Positions 46,319 through 58,555 are shown, counted from the first letter of the stretch. The stretch: 64,000 bases of DNA from Schistosoma mansoni (GCF_000237925.1 NC_031495.1:21950163-22014162), one strand, 5' to 3'. Notes: a model not told the origin generated them from the letters alone. Numbers and translations are program-made.

Positions 46319-46395
46319 CCACAATAGAGCGAAATGGCTGTCCAGTGCTTCCAGGATTTCAATGGTGGTCTAGCTTCAATTGACTCATGCTTTCA
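46319..46395 (+). repeat. Hammerhead SINE 3' part, right of a gap
   Basis: Contains GAGCGAAATGGCTGTCCAG, GCTTCCAGG, CTAGCTTCAATTGACTCATG. Mirror image of 46013-46118, but the far tail motif is not continued. Confidence 0.75.
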
Positions 46396-46840
46396 ATATT
46401 AATTGTAGACTGTTACAACTGTTTACTATACACATATAAAACATTGAAATAGGCATTTTATTAGGACTTGGAGAATTTTGTGCAAATTTTACAGTTTATT
46501 ATTATTATTACTAGCTTTATTCAATATTATATTTTTGGTACAATATAGAAGTTTCAGCACAAAGTATGTCAACAAGATTCCGTTTCTTACTTCTTCGTCG
46601 ATCCTGACGATAAATACTGAGTGATTACCAGCTAGAAGTTAGCATTTCAATTAATGGACATCTGAATAGTGTACATTTTTTTCTCCGCATATTGGCAGCA
46701 ACCACGATACCTCTAACTGGGCCTTCATAATTTGTACAACGAAAGCTTGTACACTTTTCAGAAACGCATCTGAATAGGTTATGCGATTGATAGCCATAAT
46801 GATGTATTAAAACAAACGAGATTAGGTTATTTTGTCGAAA
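46396..46840. other. AT-rich non-coding sequence
   Basis: No gene; short TTA runs near 46498. Confidence 0.5.
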
Positions 46841-46856
46841 TATCTATCTATCTATC

Positions 46857-46887
<31 letters not shown>

Positions 46888-46890
46888 CTA
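46841..46890 (+). repeat. TCTA tetranucleotide microsatellite
   Basis: About twelve TCTA units with one variant (TTTA), followed by a short TA run. Confidence 0.95.
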
Positions 46891-46894
46891 TATA

Positions 46895-48599
46895 ATTTCT
46901 GGTATAGGTTTGAGTTAATTCGTTGTTGATTTGGGGACTGAACTTCAACCAGTCTTTGGTGGAACATGTGCATTCTTTGAGGACTGCCTCACTATAGACA
47001 TAGTAATGAGATTTATGTAGAGAAGATGGATTGTGACTAGCAGTGGATTCTAGGACACTCGTTTTGTTTTTATCGATTGCCTGTTTGAATATTAACACTA
47101 GAATGCAAATATATGTTTATCGACATAAGTAGCATACACCACACATCCTCAAGGAAAATGCTTTTTTAATAGTTCGTAAAACTCCGAAAGATAAATACTG
47201 TTAAATTGAAAATATTAGTAAATAAGAACTTTTGAATAGTCAATAAGAAGTTTAAATTTATGAAAACTTTGAATACAATTACATTAACATATTTTTCTCT
47301 TAATAAGGTTGTATACGGTTTGGAAATTCTTGTAGAATCTTAAATAAATTGAAAATAAAGTAGTTTACATACTATACATTCATAACATCTCATTGAGTGA
47401 TAAGGTTAATTTTTGGTGTTTTATTATTGTTATGAGTTTATGCTCGGCTTTTCATCAGGTGATTTACCCACTAATCGAAATATGACTTATTCAATCTTAG
47501 TACTGTGCCAAACCAATGACGTTCGACCGGTATGAGCAGCCTAGCGTCCTTATTTATCCTCTCTCCGCCTAGCCCGTCCAGTTGAGTCTAGAACACCAAT
47601 AACAGCTTCCGCTATGCGAATAATTTATTTCAAGCATACTCGGTTTATATACCAGACAGACAGACCGTATCACACCATAAAATAGGAAATAACATTTGTA
47701 CACAATAAAGCCAAAATGTGGCTGTGAACGTGGGAGATAGTAGTCAATAAACTGTATATAATTCAAGAACAGTAAATCATATGATAATAATCTATAGGTT
47801 AAAATGAAGCTTATAATAAGGTGAATATAGATATACACAATCTAATTACTCAATAGTTATACAATAAGAATATTTATAGAATATTAGTCCAATAATAGAT
47901 CCCAGAAGTTACCCGTAATTTAATATTCACTAGGATATAAGAATTATAGCATCAGATATTTTTTAAGAAGCAACTATTATAAGGTTGTCAAAAATTCAAT
48001 GTTGCTTCTCATTAGAACAACAAAAACTTATAAACTTATTGTTGAATTCTTCAACGCTTTCATAACTGAATTATGAAGACTAATGTCATATACATTAAAC
48101 TGAATTGTAATTTTCTATCCATATTTTTAATTTGAAGAAAGCAAAGACAATAAAATTTGTAGAATAAAATGAATTCAATTCATTTAAAGGTTTCTTTTCA
48201 GTAGCAAACAACTTAAAATTACATTTCGTGATATAAATGTGAATACAGATTGAGCATTTACTAGTTAATAATGTTAACATGAATGTTCGAAATGAGACTA
48301 GAGTAGTATGAAGTATGTTAAATCTTTTATTTTTTTTTCATACATAGATCACTCTGAGTAATTCTAGACTGTTTTCATTTGATAAAAAACCTTCAAACAG
48401 AAGAAATTCATTTTAATCTGCAAATACTTTTAACTCATGTTTTGTTTAAATCTATCAATAGATCAAATAGAATGAATTATTTACTTTATTTGAATAGAAT
48501 TCCATAATCATTTCACAAACAAACATTTAACTTTAAACATTTCAACATTTAATTTCTGTTTTTGTTCAAAACAAGTTTTATTTCTTGTAAATTATACGT
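46895..48599. other. AT-rich non-coding sequence
   Basis: No gene recognised. The 89-codon frame at 47569-47838 (-) is hydrophobic and without motif. Confidence 0.45.
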
Positions 48600-48948
48600 A
48601 AATCTTACTTCCTTACTTACGCCTGTTACCCCTCGTGGAGGAGCATAGACCGCCCACCAGCATTCTTCATCCAACCCTGTCCTGGGCAATCTTTTCCAGT
48701 TCTTTCCAATTACCATTCATCCTTTTCATATTTGCTTCTATTTCCCGGCGTAATGTGTTCTTTGGCCTTTCTCTTTTCCGCTTCCCTTCCGGATTCCAAG
48801 TTAGTGCTTGCCTCGTGATGCAGTTTGGTGATTTCTTTAATGTATATCCTATCCACTTCCAACAATTAAAATCATAGTCTAATTTAAATGTTGTGTTATT
48901 CGCTTCTTCTGTTTTATATTTCCTATTCAATCTTTTCTTTTTTATCAT
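48600..48948 (-). pseudogene. LINE C-terminal fragment, second RTE-like family
   Basis: The 93-codon frame 48667-48948 reads [29 protein letters not shown] and [10 protein letters not shown], and the frame continues to LVGGLCSSTRGNR near 48610. This is the conserved C-terminal region of endonuclease-RT LINEs, but it differs from the family at 7244-11160. The RT domain is absent. Confidence 0.8.
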
Positions 48949-51900
48949 TTGCTTTTCTTTGTTTCTTACATTTAATTTTACTAAAGTCCAAAATAGAAAT
49001 TGACAATGAATGAAACGAGTAAATTATTCAATCAACTGTTAGTGTTCTACTGAATTAACACATGAATATTAATATTAATGAATGAAGAAGTGTAAGAATG
49101 AGATAAGCAAAATTTGAAAAAAGATAGATGAAAAGTTGTATAATTAATTATAAATAATACAAGTTTTTTTTATTCATTTCACATTCTTTCTTTTAAACAA
49201 TCTCATAGAATGTCATTAATCAAACATGTTTAATTAGAATATTTTTTTTTGAAAAAAGGGATTTTTCATAAAAATTATTAAATAGAAAACTTATAGTGTA
49301 TGGGATAGGTGAATAGAAACTATGAATTTTTAACGTAGTATTCAGATTGGTTCATTTTTTTTTACTAAATTGATGATAAAAGTTGAAAAAGAATTTGTTG
49401 GGTACGTCATGTAGGTTATAATATGAGACATCAATGTAGGTCACTTCAAGAGTCTCTTATTTATTAAGTTGAATGTGATGAATGATAAATCATCACTATT
49501 ATATTACAATACTCAGGGTACTAATAGAACTCAGAAAACATAATCATTAATTAAATAATCACTACCTGTCAGTAATTCAGTTCAATTAAGATTAGTATGA
49601 TAAACTGTGACTGGAGAGCTAATCTTATAAATTAAACCTATTGGAAAAAGTCAGGGTATAACTTATTGTTTGAGGTCAGGACCTCAATCCCCTTAGTTTC
49701 AGCTCTGACAGTATCCAGGTTTTGTTTCAGTCTAGAGTTGATTTGACTAATTTAGTGATTTTACAGGGATAATTCCATTTAAAAAAAAATAGTTAAAGCT
49801 GAAATTGTTGATTAGACGGAAGCAACATTTTAGATTCTGTTGGTCCCAAACTATACTATTTGAAATGGAAAGCCTAGATTATTTTAAAATGTAACCGAAG
49901 TATATATGAGAGATATTGTATGCATGTTTCAAATAATTTGGAAATAAATAAAAATTCTGAAAAACACAAAAGGGTTTTCGATAGATTACAAATGGTAAAA
50001 ACGAATCTTATTGTAAAGTATAACTGAACATCATTAAACAGTTGGGTATTATTTCTGAAATATCACTCATTAGTTTCCTAATATGCTTATATTTTACTTA
50101 GTATTTTCGTGAAGTACAATTAATTTGACGTATAGTCTTATTATTGTCTGTTCAAGAGTTAGTTATGTTATCATCACACCATACGGATTATATTAAAACA
50201 TAATCGTAAGGTGAGATTCAGTAAAATGCTAATAACTATATGTGTGTATTGTTTTTATGTAGCAAGATGTCTTATTCTGTCAAGTATTCGCATATTATTT
50301 GTAGTTGAATTGAAGTACATTTTTGAATGGCTATGTTTGACTTTTCAAGAGTTCGAAACACTGAAATAATTTTGTGTATTACAGTTTTGAGTTCATTCAT
50401 ATATATATCTCATATGGTAAATTACTTCATTATCATCAGTTCACATGAAATCCGACATATGCATCTGTTATGTGGTTTATAAACGATGAATTTAGCATTT
50501 ACACATTTAATCAGAATTATATATTTACTTGAAACTCAACAGGGTATTGCGACCAGGGCGTTACTTAGAAAAAGTATAGTTAAAAGAAAGCTTCAAAAGC
50601 GTTCAGCATTCACTATAATGTATTTTGAATAATTCGTCTGTTATTTTATTAAAATGAAATCTTTTTTAGAAACGAAGATCATTGTGGTTATTAAAGAACA
50701 ATTAAGTAATTATTATTTACGGTCAGATAAATGTTATCTGGAACTACAATTTTTTTCTTTCTAACATTCTTCACAAACGAACATAAACCTCTTTGATCAT
50801 GTCGAGTTGCATTTTACTTATTTCAAGTTATTGGAAAACTTTTATAAAGGCTTCAAGGTTATCCTGGTAACTAGCGTAAAGAGAAAGCTTTAGTCGAATT
50901 TGAAAGAAATTTCTGCAATTTGTTTGGCGTAAAATAATGGATTTAAAAATAGAAACGAAATAATGTGGAACATAAATACAGATAAAATATGTCAACAAAA
51001 ATTTGTATATTTGTATATATGGCTTGCAAATATCTAGTATAAGCAAAAGCTACTTTCGTAAAGCAGTTTAGAAGTACATAGTCGATAGTTTAGAAAGAAT
51101 TTACAGTTCAGGAGGATGATTTTGAAAATGTTACAACATTTGCACCAAATTTTTTAAAATAAGAAAACCTTTATTTCGTTACTTCAAAGCACATTTAGAG
51201 CAATGTTAGAAATTCTGTGAGCTTTAAGAATCTCTTTGTTTTTGTTTAAAACTCTAATATAGCCGACTGTTGCTTCTAGTCATATTACTCCTGCCTGAAT
51301 ACATGTTTCGAGTTATTTCATTATGTGAAATAGATATTTGTATTGTGTTTTAAAACCCATCATTTAGCCAGAGTTCTTTTTACAATCGAATAAATTTGGC
51401 AAAACTATTGTGGCGTGTTCTACTGATATCGACAGATATAATTATTATGTACCACCAGTTGAAAGTGAAATGCATGGCGGCACAAAGTTAAGAATATCGA
51501 AGAGAAGAGAACAAGAACAGAGAATAATTGGTGTGGAAATGAAGGAACAATCAAACCTGAGACGATTGATTGACATTTTGCAAATGAACTATTTACTATA
51601 TGGTTCTTAGATTTTACTAAGAAATTCTGTAATTTTATATTCGAATACATTTGGTTGTCCCCCCCTCCATGTGTTCTTTTTCATTACACTATCATTAAAT
51701 TGTTTTAAAGTGTGAACAATCTTGTGATAAGTTCTTAACATTCAAATACAAAATTGAAGTGTCTAAAATAAAAATACTGGGGTTCAGTTAAATGTAATTT
51801 GACTTACTGCCCAATTTACATTAAGATTTATTTTTTGTTTATTTCTTCAATTATTTTTATATCTAATAAGTTAAAATCATTATTATCATGAATGGTTTAT

Positions 51901-51989
51901 TAATTCATAGCCTAAAATATCAGTATAAATAAATATTTATCACCAGAATGGGAGATTGTAGTGATTATTGTAATGTGTAATAGTGGTAT
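48949..51989. other. AT-rich non-coding sequence
   Basis: About 3 kb without a gene. A 66-codon frame at 51410-51610 (+) is charged and slightly GC-richer, but shows no family motif and may be an old repeat. Confidence 0.45.
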
Positions 51990-52075
51990 TCATGAGTCGA
52001 TCTAAGCTAGACTACCAATGCTTTTAGGTTTTTAATTGTGGTCTAGCTTAAATAGACTAATGAATTCTATCATTA
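51990..52075. repeat. Decayed fold-back of hammerhead SINE tail
   Basis: TCTAAGCTAGACTACCA near 52000 and GTGGTCTAGCTTAAATAGAC near 52038 are inverted, diverged versions of the family 3' motif. No ribozyme core remains between the arms. Confidence 0.45.
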
Positions 52076-52264
52076 AAATATTTGTATGTTCATCCCACCA
52101 ATCTAAATTCCTTTTCTCTTGCTTAAAAGTACTTTTCATTAAAAATGTGTAAAAGATAAATCGTATAATTTAAACAATATTTAAGTTATATAAGAACTTT
52201 CGTCTAATTTAGAGCGAATAGTTCCACAGTATTTGAGCGCCGAGTTGATATAAGACATTAAATA

Positions 52265-52408
52265 GGAATTATATATTTGTAAAATCTCAGCGAATGAATT
52301 TGAAGTAAATTCAACGTTTTGCCTGGCAATCTGGTCCAAGCTTTTTCAAGGATTTACTTGGAATTAATTCAAATTCATTCGCTGAGATTTTACAAATATA
52401 TTACTCCT
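52265..52408 (+). mobile_element. 144-bp MITE-like element with inverted repeats
   Basis: The left end (through ATATTTGTAAAATCTCAGCG and AATGAATTTGAA) is the reverse complement of the right end, giving arms of about 45 bp with few mismatches around a centre containing GCCTGGCAATCTGGTCC. ATTAAATA at 52257-52264 and 52409-52416 is an 8-bp direct repeat. That is the hAT target-duplication length, though TTAA or TTAAA duplications are also readable. It has no coding capacity. Confidence 0.8.
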
Positions 52409-52608
52409 ATTAAATATTTAAGTTAATTCATCTGTTATATTTAAAGCAATTAGTCCCTTTGATAAATTTCGATAATGTAATGAGAAGACGAAGATTATCA
52501 GAACTATGTGATATATTAGCGTAATACATTTCGAACAATCTGATCACACATAATATACTTGTTAAGAACATTTATATATAAAAATAAAAGGTCAACTAGA
52601 CTGGAAAT

Positions 52609-52618
52609 GGGGGGGGGG
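52609..52618 (+). repeat. G10 homopolymer
   Basis: Ten G in a row; a C8 run follows at 52863-52870. Both are rare in this AT-rich region and may be assembly-sensitive. Confidence 0.9.
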
Positions 52619-53155
52619 AGTAAGAGTAGACATGGATAATAATGATAATAATGAATAGTTACGTAATAGTTGGAAATATTCTAAATATTCGATATTTTAT
52701 CTCATTTATTTATTAGAAATTCCTTTTTTTGTTTTTATTAAGTTATCCATGATTTACTATTTAATTAGCAAAAAAAATTTGAGCTGATTTCTAGATTGCT
52801 AGTAAATATTTTTTCTAGGTAGATTGATATATTATGATGGACAGGGGTAATATATCTTTCCTCCCCCCCCAAAATCACTCTATATAACAGAAAACTAGTG
52901 TGATGATTGTTATTAAAAGATATAACTAAGTGGTTTAAGACGACAGAAGCTTTAGAAATAGTAAGATAAAATTATAACTTGAGTATTATTGGTAGATTCA
53001 TGCATACTCTTTAATGGACTAAATAAATTATTATTTATAGAGAAAGATTGACAGTTGAAGTTCTACATATGAGAACAAAAAAATAACCCAAATAATTTGA
53101 ATGAGACAGAATGCAATTAGTTGTTTCATATCAATTATGAGTTAATGAATATTTT

Positions 53156-53383
53156 NNNNNNNNNNNNNNNNNNNNNNNNNNNNNNNNNNNNNNNNNNNNN
53201 NNNNNNNNNNNNNNNNNNNNNNNNNNNNNNNNNNNNNNNNNNNNNNNNNNNNNNNNNNNNNNNNNNNNNNNNNNNNNNNNNNNNNNNNNNNNNNNNNNNN
53301 NNNNNNNNNNNNNNNNNNNNNNNNNNNNNNNNNNNNNNNNNNNNNNNNNNNNNNNNNNNNNNNNNNNNNNNNNNNNNNNNNNN
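53156..53383. other. Assembly gap, 228 N
   Basis: Run of N with no recognised repeat on either flank. Confidence 1.
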
Positions 53384-54501
53384 AATCGAATGTAGTAAAG
53401 CACAAATTACAAACTATCTCAGTAAAATCTGATAACCATACGGTAAATAGTTAATTTGCAAATTATCATTCAATTCACTCAATCTTGACTGTTCCTTCTG
53501 TAAATATCAGTTCATCATCTCCGACTATTATTTTCTTTGCATTTTCTCACCATTTGCGCCTCATTCCCGTTCTTTCCTTATCGATCTTCTACTGAAATAC
53601 ATTCAATGCCCGATCATCGTAATGTACTACTTATGTGGATATAAGTAACCCACACCACACTATGACGATGAACATGACATCAGGCGTTATATTCTTACTG
53701 GATTTAGATAAAAACGATATATACATACAGTCAGACTACAAAAAATAATAATTTATACATATGATTGGAAAATTGTCTAATACAGATTTTTACAAACTTA
53801 CTTAGATAATTTTGACTATCTTTCTAAAGAAACCCTGACCAGTATACTGTAGAAAATGTTGGAATTGTTTATAGTCAATCCCTAAGATTTTGATAAATAT
53901 GACTTTACGTCTAGTGATAATTTACTATAAAGGAAAGTGGTAATATTTCTAAAATTCATGTTTCTATGTTAGTAAGGGAACTTCCTGGTTCGAAACTAAA
54001 CACTGTTTAATACATCTCAAATTTTAGATATTGCACTTGCTTAGAGTTTTATAAAGTACGTCTTTTACATAATTAAACAGGGATTTAGTCTTAAATTAAT
54101 GATGATTACAATTTCAGATAAGTTTGGTTTAGTTGAATTAATACTACTGAAATGAAAACATTTTGAGTTTATTTTTAATTTTATACAATTTTTGTAGCAA
54201 TCACTTGATTTTTTTTATGCACTTCATTCTAGTGTATACTGCTTTCAAGATCTACCGATAAACCGAACATATGTTATTTTCATAAGTTATTTTTGAAGAA
54301 TAATTATTAGGTTCTCGTATTGTAAATAACATCTATTTCTGTTGTCGTGATCAATTGCAAAGATAATCTAGTTTTTAGCTGATGAAACATTTTTGATGTG
54401 TCCTAGCTTAACCATTATTTATCCTTATTTATCCTTAGACAAAGAAGACAAAATATTGCACAGATTTATATTGTTTCAAGTGAAATCTGTGTATTGGATT
54501 G
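53384..54501. other. AT-rich non-coding sequence
   Basis: No gene or repeat recognised. Confidence 0.5.
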
Positions 54502-54694
54502 GTTGAAGTTAGACACTAGTACCGTTGGGTGTCGGCTCATTGGTCCAGAGGTTAAACGTTTGCGCGAGAGACCGAAGGTCCTGGGTTCGAATCATGCGAG
54601 CGGGATTGTGAAGTCTTATACTAGGACGAAACGGCCGTCTAGTGCTTACAGGTTTTCCAGGATAGTCTAGCTTTAATTGACTCATGATTTCAAC
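54502..54694 (+). repeat. tRNA-headed hammerhead SINE copy
   Basis: Starts GTTGAAGTTAGAC. It has a tRNA-like head with a B-box-like GGTTCGAATCATGC (about 54584-54597), then a ribozyme remnant where the CTGANGA core is replaced by a deletion while GACGAAACGGCCGTC survives. It ends with CTAGCTTTAATTGACTCATG and CAAC. Complete in length but catalytically dead. Confidence 0.8.
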
Positions 54695-55230
54695 TATATA
54701 TAAAACATTATTTAGTTTGTAAAACTGAATGATGATTTTGCATAGTTTTTAATGTTTCAGACAATAAAAGTAATATGTATATGCAGAGTACAATTTAGTT
54801 TGTAGATTATTAAGTTTTTCATGTTTTTTTTAACTGTTGACTATATTGACAAGTTTTTCATAGAACTAGTGCATATGTTAGTCAATCCTGTTTACAATCA
54901 AACTATTGTTTGGAATAAAAATATTTTTAAATTTATCCTAATAAGTTTTTTATCTAATTCATTCACTAAAGTAACAATAATGATGGTAGCTACAATGTTG
55001 CTGTATATTTGAGTCTATAAAAATACATCTGTATGAGTAATGTGTGTATGGATATTCACGGAGTGATGTTTTGCCTTTATAGTAATTGAAATGAAGTGAA
55101 CTTTGTTTTGTAACGAACGGACTATTTCAAAATTTTGCAAAGCTCTCTAAGAACTCGTCAATTTATATACTAATAAGACTGTCGATTAATGAACCCTATT
55201 GTAGGAACTATAGTTTATTTGAATTCACTT
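54695..55230. other. AT-rich non-coding sequence
   Basis: The 63-codon hydrophobic frame at 54821-55012 has no recognisable motif. Nothing else seen. Confidence 0.5.
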
Positions 55231-55313
55231 GGTATTGTTTGGTTGAATCTTCCCATTGGTGATCAGGACTACAATTGATCAGTCTCTAGGTAGATAACGC
55301 GATGGCGTTTGAA
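55231..55313. repeat. Sm-alpha repeat pieces with an orientation switch
   Basis: 55231-55282 (CTTCCCATTGGTGATC, GATCAGTCTCTA) matches the - oriented repeat seen at 58400-58470. From about 55283 the text becomes the + oriented tRNA-like head (GATAACGCGATGGCGTTTGAA), running into the N gap. Confidence 0.65.
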
Positions 55314-55740
55314 NNNNNNNNNNNNNNNNNNNNNNNNNNNNNNNNNNNNNNNNNNNNNNNNNNNNNNNNNNNNNNNNNNNNNNNNNNNNNNNNNNNNNNN
55401 NNNNNNNNNNNNNNNNNNNNNNNNNNNNNNNNNNNNNNNNNNNNNNNNNNNNNNNNNNNNNNNNNNNNNNNNNNNNNNNNNNNNNNNNNNNNNNNNNNNN
55501 NNNNNNNNNNNNNNNNNNNNNNNNNNNNNNNNNNNNNNNNNNNNNNNNNNNNNNNNNNNNNNNNNNNNNNNNNNNNNNNNNNNNNNNNNNNNNNNNNNNN
55601 NNNNNNNNNNNNNNNNNNNNNNNNNNNNNNNNNNNNNNNNNNNNNNNNNNNNNNNNNNNNNNNNNNNNNNNNNNNNNNNNNNNNNNNNNNNNNNNNNNNN
55701 NNNNNNNNNNNNNNNNNNNNNNNNNNNNNNNNNNNNNNNN
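55314..55740. other. Assembly gap, 427 N, in inverted Sm-alpha arms
   Basis: CGCGATGGCGTTTGAA ends the left flank, and its reverse complement TTCAAACGCCATCGCG lies at 55760-55775, so the gap spans the centre of an inverted repeat. Confidence 1.
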
Positions 55741-55925
55741 CCAACTCAGTACCGTTCGCTTCAAACGCCATCGCGCGTCCTGGATTCCACTGCTAGCCAC
55801 TATCCATCTTTGCTTATAATGCTTGTGAATTAAGGTTATATCGAGGCAATACGTACAGTATACACATATGCCGATAAGAGACTGACTAGTCACAGTCCTA
55901 AACATCAATGGGAAGATTCAAACAA
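55741..55925. repeat. Sm-alpha repeat, inverted junction at hammerhead cleavage site
   Basis: 55741-55775 is the - oriented tRNA-like head (AGTACCGTTCGCTTCAAACG). It joins directly to the + oriented segment GCGCGTCCTGGATTCCACTG, which holds the hammerhead cleavage site and stem I 3' strand. GCTAGCCACTATCCATC and the 3' part follow to CAATGGGAAGATTCAAAC. The CTGANGA and GAAA core is missing. Confidence 0.75.
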
Positions 55926-56075
55926 ACAATGCCAAGTGAATTTGAGTATGATGAAATTGTTAGAATTAAGTCTGTACTAGTTAGAATAAGTAAGTTTGAC
56001 ATTAACAATGTGAATAACGATGAGATGAATAACTTAATCTTTTTGTTTTCTCTACTCTATTTAGAAAAATACAGT

Positions 56076-56077
<2 letters not shown>

Positions 56078-56116
<39 letters not shown>
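56078..56116 (+). repeat. TA dinucleotide microsatellite
   Basis: About 19 uninterrupted TA units. A shorter AT run lies near 56720-56735. Confidence 0.95.
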
Positions 56117-56118
<2 letters not shown>

Positions 56119-56764
56119 TTCAGAACTACCTCAGTAAAAGCTTATTTTCGTTTTTGATTAATTAAATTTGATTAGGTTCTTCAGAAAGACAACAACTTCA
56201 AGTTATTCAATCGGATGAATAAGGCTTAATAAGAGCAAGAATAACAACTGGCCTTCGAAAGCGGCATACATTTATGCTTGGTTAAAAAACAACAACCCTA
56301 CAAGTACTTGTGTTGATTTTGTTTAAACAGATGTTGTTCTGAAAGGTGTATGATATAATGAAGATTATTGTTTGTTTTATATTATCTTACTGTTTTCTCT
56401 CATTAACTTTGTGCTTTCAAGGAGAAAAGGGGAGATAAGGTTTTTCTTTGATAGTTGACAGTAAATTCTCAATGGATTTCTCGAATCTTAATAAGATTTA
56501 GCAAGGTTCTTTCAGTAACGTTATTGAATTAATGCCAAGATTTAGGTTGCACAGTTGCCCAAAAACTGCTTTATTTATCCACCAAATGTGAATTACATTT
56601 ATTCTTCAAAAGCTGTTTATTGATAGTACTGAGTACCAAATGTTTTAGTTATTCATGTTCTGAATTACGTTAACAGCTTCGTATTATGTTTTAGAGTGAA
56701 ATGAACTCACGCCATTCCATATATATATATATATAATTGAATAGCCTGCGGAAATTAGTTGGCT
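56117..56764. other. AT-rich non-coding sequence
   Basis: No gene or dispersed repeat recognised. Confidence 0.5.
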
Positions 56765-56835
56765 TTGACAATAGGTTGAAACGCGCGTCCTGGATCCCCC
56801 TGCTGGCCACCATCCACCTCTGTTTATAATGAATT
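56765..56835 (+). repeat. Sm-alpha fragment from ribozyme GAAA onward
   Basis: TTGAAACGCGCGTCCTGGAT keeps GAAA, stem III and the GTC cleavage triplet. CTGCTGGCCACCATCCACC and TGTTTATAATGAATTTGAC continue the family 3' part. The CTGANGA half is missing. Confidence 0.7.
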
Positions 56836-58173
56836 TGACAATTTTTAAAAAATAAAGTAACATCAGACGGAAACTCGTTTAAAACGATGAATCACTGTAC
56901 AGTTGTTATATTTTAATTTATAATTTTTCAACAATCTATAACAGCTATAACCGTTAGCTGAAAATTATAACTTGGCAAATCATGGACAAGGTTTTCGGTT
57001 CCTGTATATTAAAATGGTGTATGCGAAGCATATCTTACTTAAGCTATTGATGACAGAATTCACTTCTTTGCTGTACTGAAATATTTGTTAAGTGAGAATG
57101 ACGTTTAAATCGTTTCATAAAAAGGTAAACATGTATAATCAGAAATAGTAGATAGGCTGTTAGTTTCATCAGTTTATGTTTGATTTATTATATCAGTTGA
57201 TTTAAATATATTATTATAAGGATTTGTAGTGGATACTATTGAATCTTGACTTCTGGTGGGATCGTGAGCGCTCACTACAAAGGAACCACATACTGAGACA
57301 AACACAACTGTTTAGAAATTCTTGTTTTTCAGTATTTTGCAGCCATAGACATTTCATGATGTCAAAATATTGAAAAAAATCTTTAATGATTGCAAAAATA
57401 TCCACTTTATTCTGGCGCTTGTAAGATATTTTAATACATAACGGTATACTTAAGTAATCCCTTATATTATATGAAAAGATACACATCCACTTACTTTACA
57501 ACAATCATTAGTAATAAATTTCACTTAGTAATGATATTAATGGGAAGGTGTTTCTAGGATATCAATAAGATGAGTAAATCTACATTTGGAGTTTTCAAGT
57601 GATAGTCGATAGACAGCAGAATATATTTACTGTTAAACAATGTCAGATAATTAGCATTTACCGCACCATAGATCTTAATAGAATAATTTTATGGTTAAAT
57701 ATTTATATTAAAACTGAACCAGTTATTATCTAAATGATTTTGTTTCTAATCAAATTAAGTGCAACAAAAGGTTTGAAAGTAATATCTGATCTTCCATTAT
57801 AAAACTTTTATCATTGGCTTGATTTTTTTTAAATTTAAGTATGTTAAATCACATCAAGTCATAATATCTTGTCTTGAATCTATAGAGTATTATTACTTAA
57901 TGCCTATATTTATGTACTGGAATTTCACAAACTTTCATTGTACTGCATATTATCTTAATTTTATTACTATGAATTCATCTTCTATAGTACTAATGACCAT
58001 TTTTCACTTGTTTATTTTTAAAAAAATTTCTAATTTACAATTATTTAAACAAAGTACTATGAGATATGTATCTTTTATTGTCAGTGAAATAAAAAAAACC
58101 CTAAAAATCTGTCACATCACAAACAAATACTGTTTTACAATATTTTATGGTTAAACTATTCTACATTAATATA
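56836..58173. other. AT-rich non-coding sequence
   Basis: No gene or repeat recognised. The frame at 57819-58154 is low-complexity AT-rich sequence. Confidence 0.5.
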
Positions 58174-58209
58174 ATTTTTAAGCAAAGATGGATAGTGGCT
58201 AGTAGTGGA

Positions 58210-58254
58210 ATCCAAGACGCACGTTTCGTCCTATTCGGGACTCCTCAGTTGGAT
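58210..58254 (-). ncRNA. Hammerhead ribozyme with complete core
   Basis: On the - strand: ATCCAA (stem I), CTGAGGA (58242-58248), GTCC-loop-GGAC (stem II), GAAA (58224-58227), a very short stem III in ACGTGCGT, cleavage triplet GTC (58216-58218) and TTGGAT (stem I). All invariant bases of the CUGANGA...GAAA...UH core are present, and stems I and II pair perfectly. Sm-alpha hammerheads are established self-cleaving RNAs. The short stem III suggests it may need a dimeric form or tandem transcript to work. Confidence 0.85.
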
Positions 58255-58286
58255 GTACCTACATCTCAGAGTTGATGTTCACTCTG

Positions 58287-58341
58287 GGACTCCAACCCAG
58301 TACCGTTCGCTTCAAACGCCATCGCGTTATCCACTCAGCTA
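58287..58341 (-). promoter_or_regulatory. tRNA-like internal Pol III promoter of Sm-alpha
   Basis: A-box-like TAGCTGAGTGGATA (58328-58341) and B-box-like GGTTGGAGTCC (58287-58297) lie 30 bp apart on the - strand, upstream of the ribozyme in the sense of transcription. Confidence 0.6.
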
Positions 58342-58555
58342 CTGAGTTCTGATAGTCACTTGCTTGTGCGATAGGGTGAAGTTTAAATTCACTAAGTATT
58401 GTTTGTTTTTGTCTTCCCATCGATGTGTTGGAACTGCGACTGGTCAGTCTCTTATTGGCCATATGTGCATACTATGCGTATTGCCTCGATATAGTCTTAT
58501 TTCACAAGCATTGTAAGCAAAGATGGATAGTGGCTAGCAGTGGAATCCAGGACGC

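Larger units (their letters stand above)
58174..58555 (-). repeat. Sm-alpha tandem unit plus start of next
   Basis: GCAAAGATGGATAGTGGCTAG recurs at about 58182 and 58518, a period of about 336 bp, which fits the known Sm-alpha unit. On the - strand each unit has a tRNA-like head with A box (58328-58341) and B box (58287-58297), then the hammerhead, then the 3' part. The second repeat is cut by an inversion at about 58555. Confidence 0.85.

Noticed and set aside
46841-46890. Possible CRISPR-like or other spaced array
   Set aside because: Simple TCTA microsatellite without spacers.
51410-51610. 66-codon charged open frame
   Set aside because: No motif; both strands open, suggesting composition rather than coding.
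54540-54610. Possible functional tRNA gene
   Set aside because: Has a B-box-like sequence and tRNA-like head but no complete cloverleaf, and belongs to a repeated SINE.
55279-55908. 209-codon open frame spanning N
   Set aside because: Open only because N is untranslated; the readable ends are Sm-alpha repeat.
57819-58154. 111-codon open frame
   Set aside because: Very AT-rich, Phe/Ile/Tyr-dominated translation typical of random open AT sequence.
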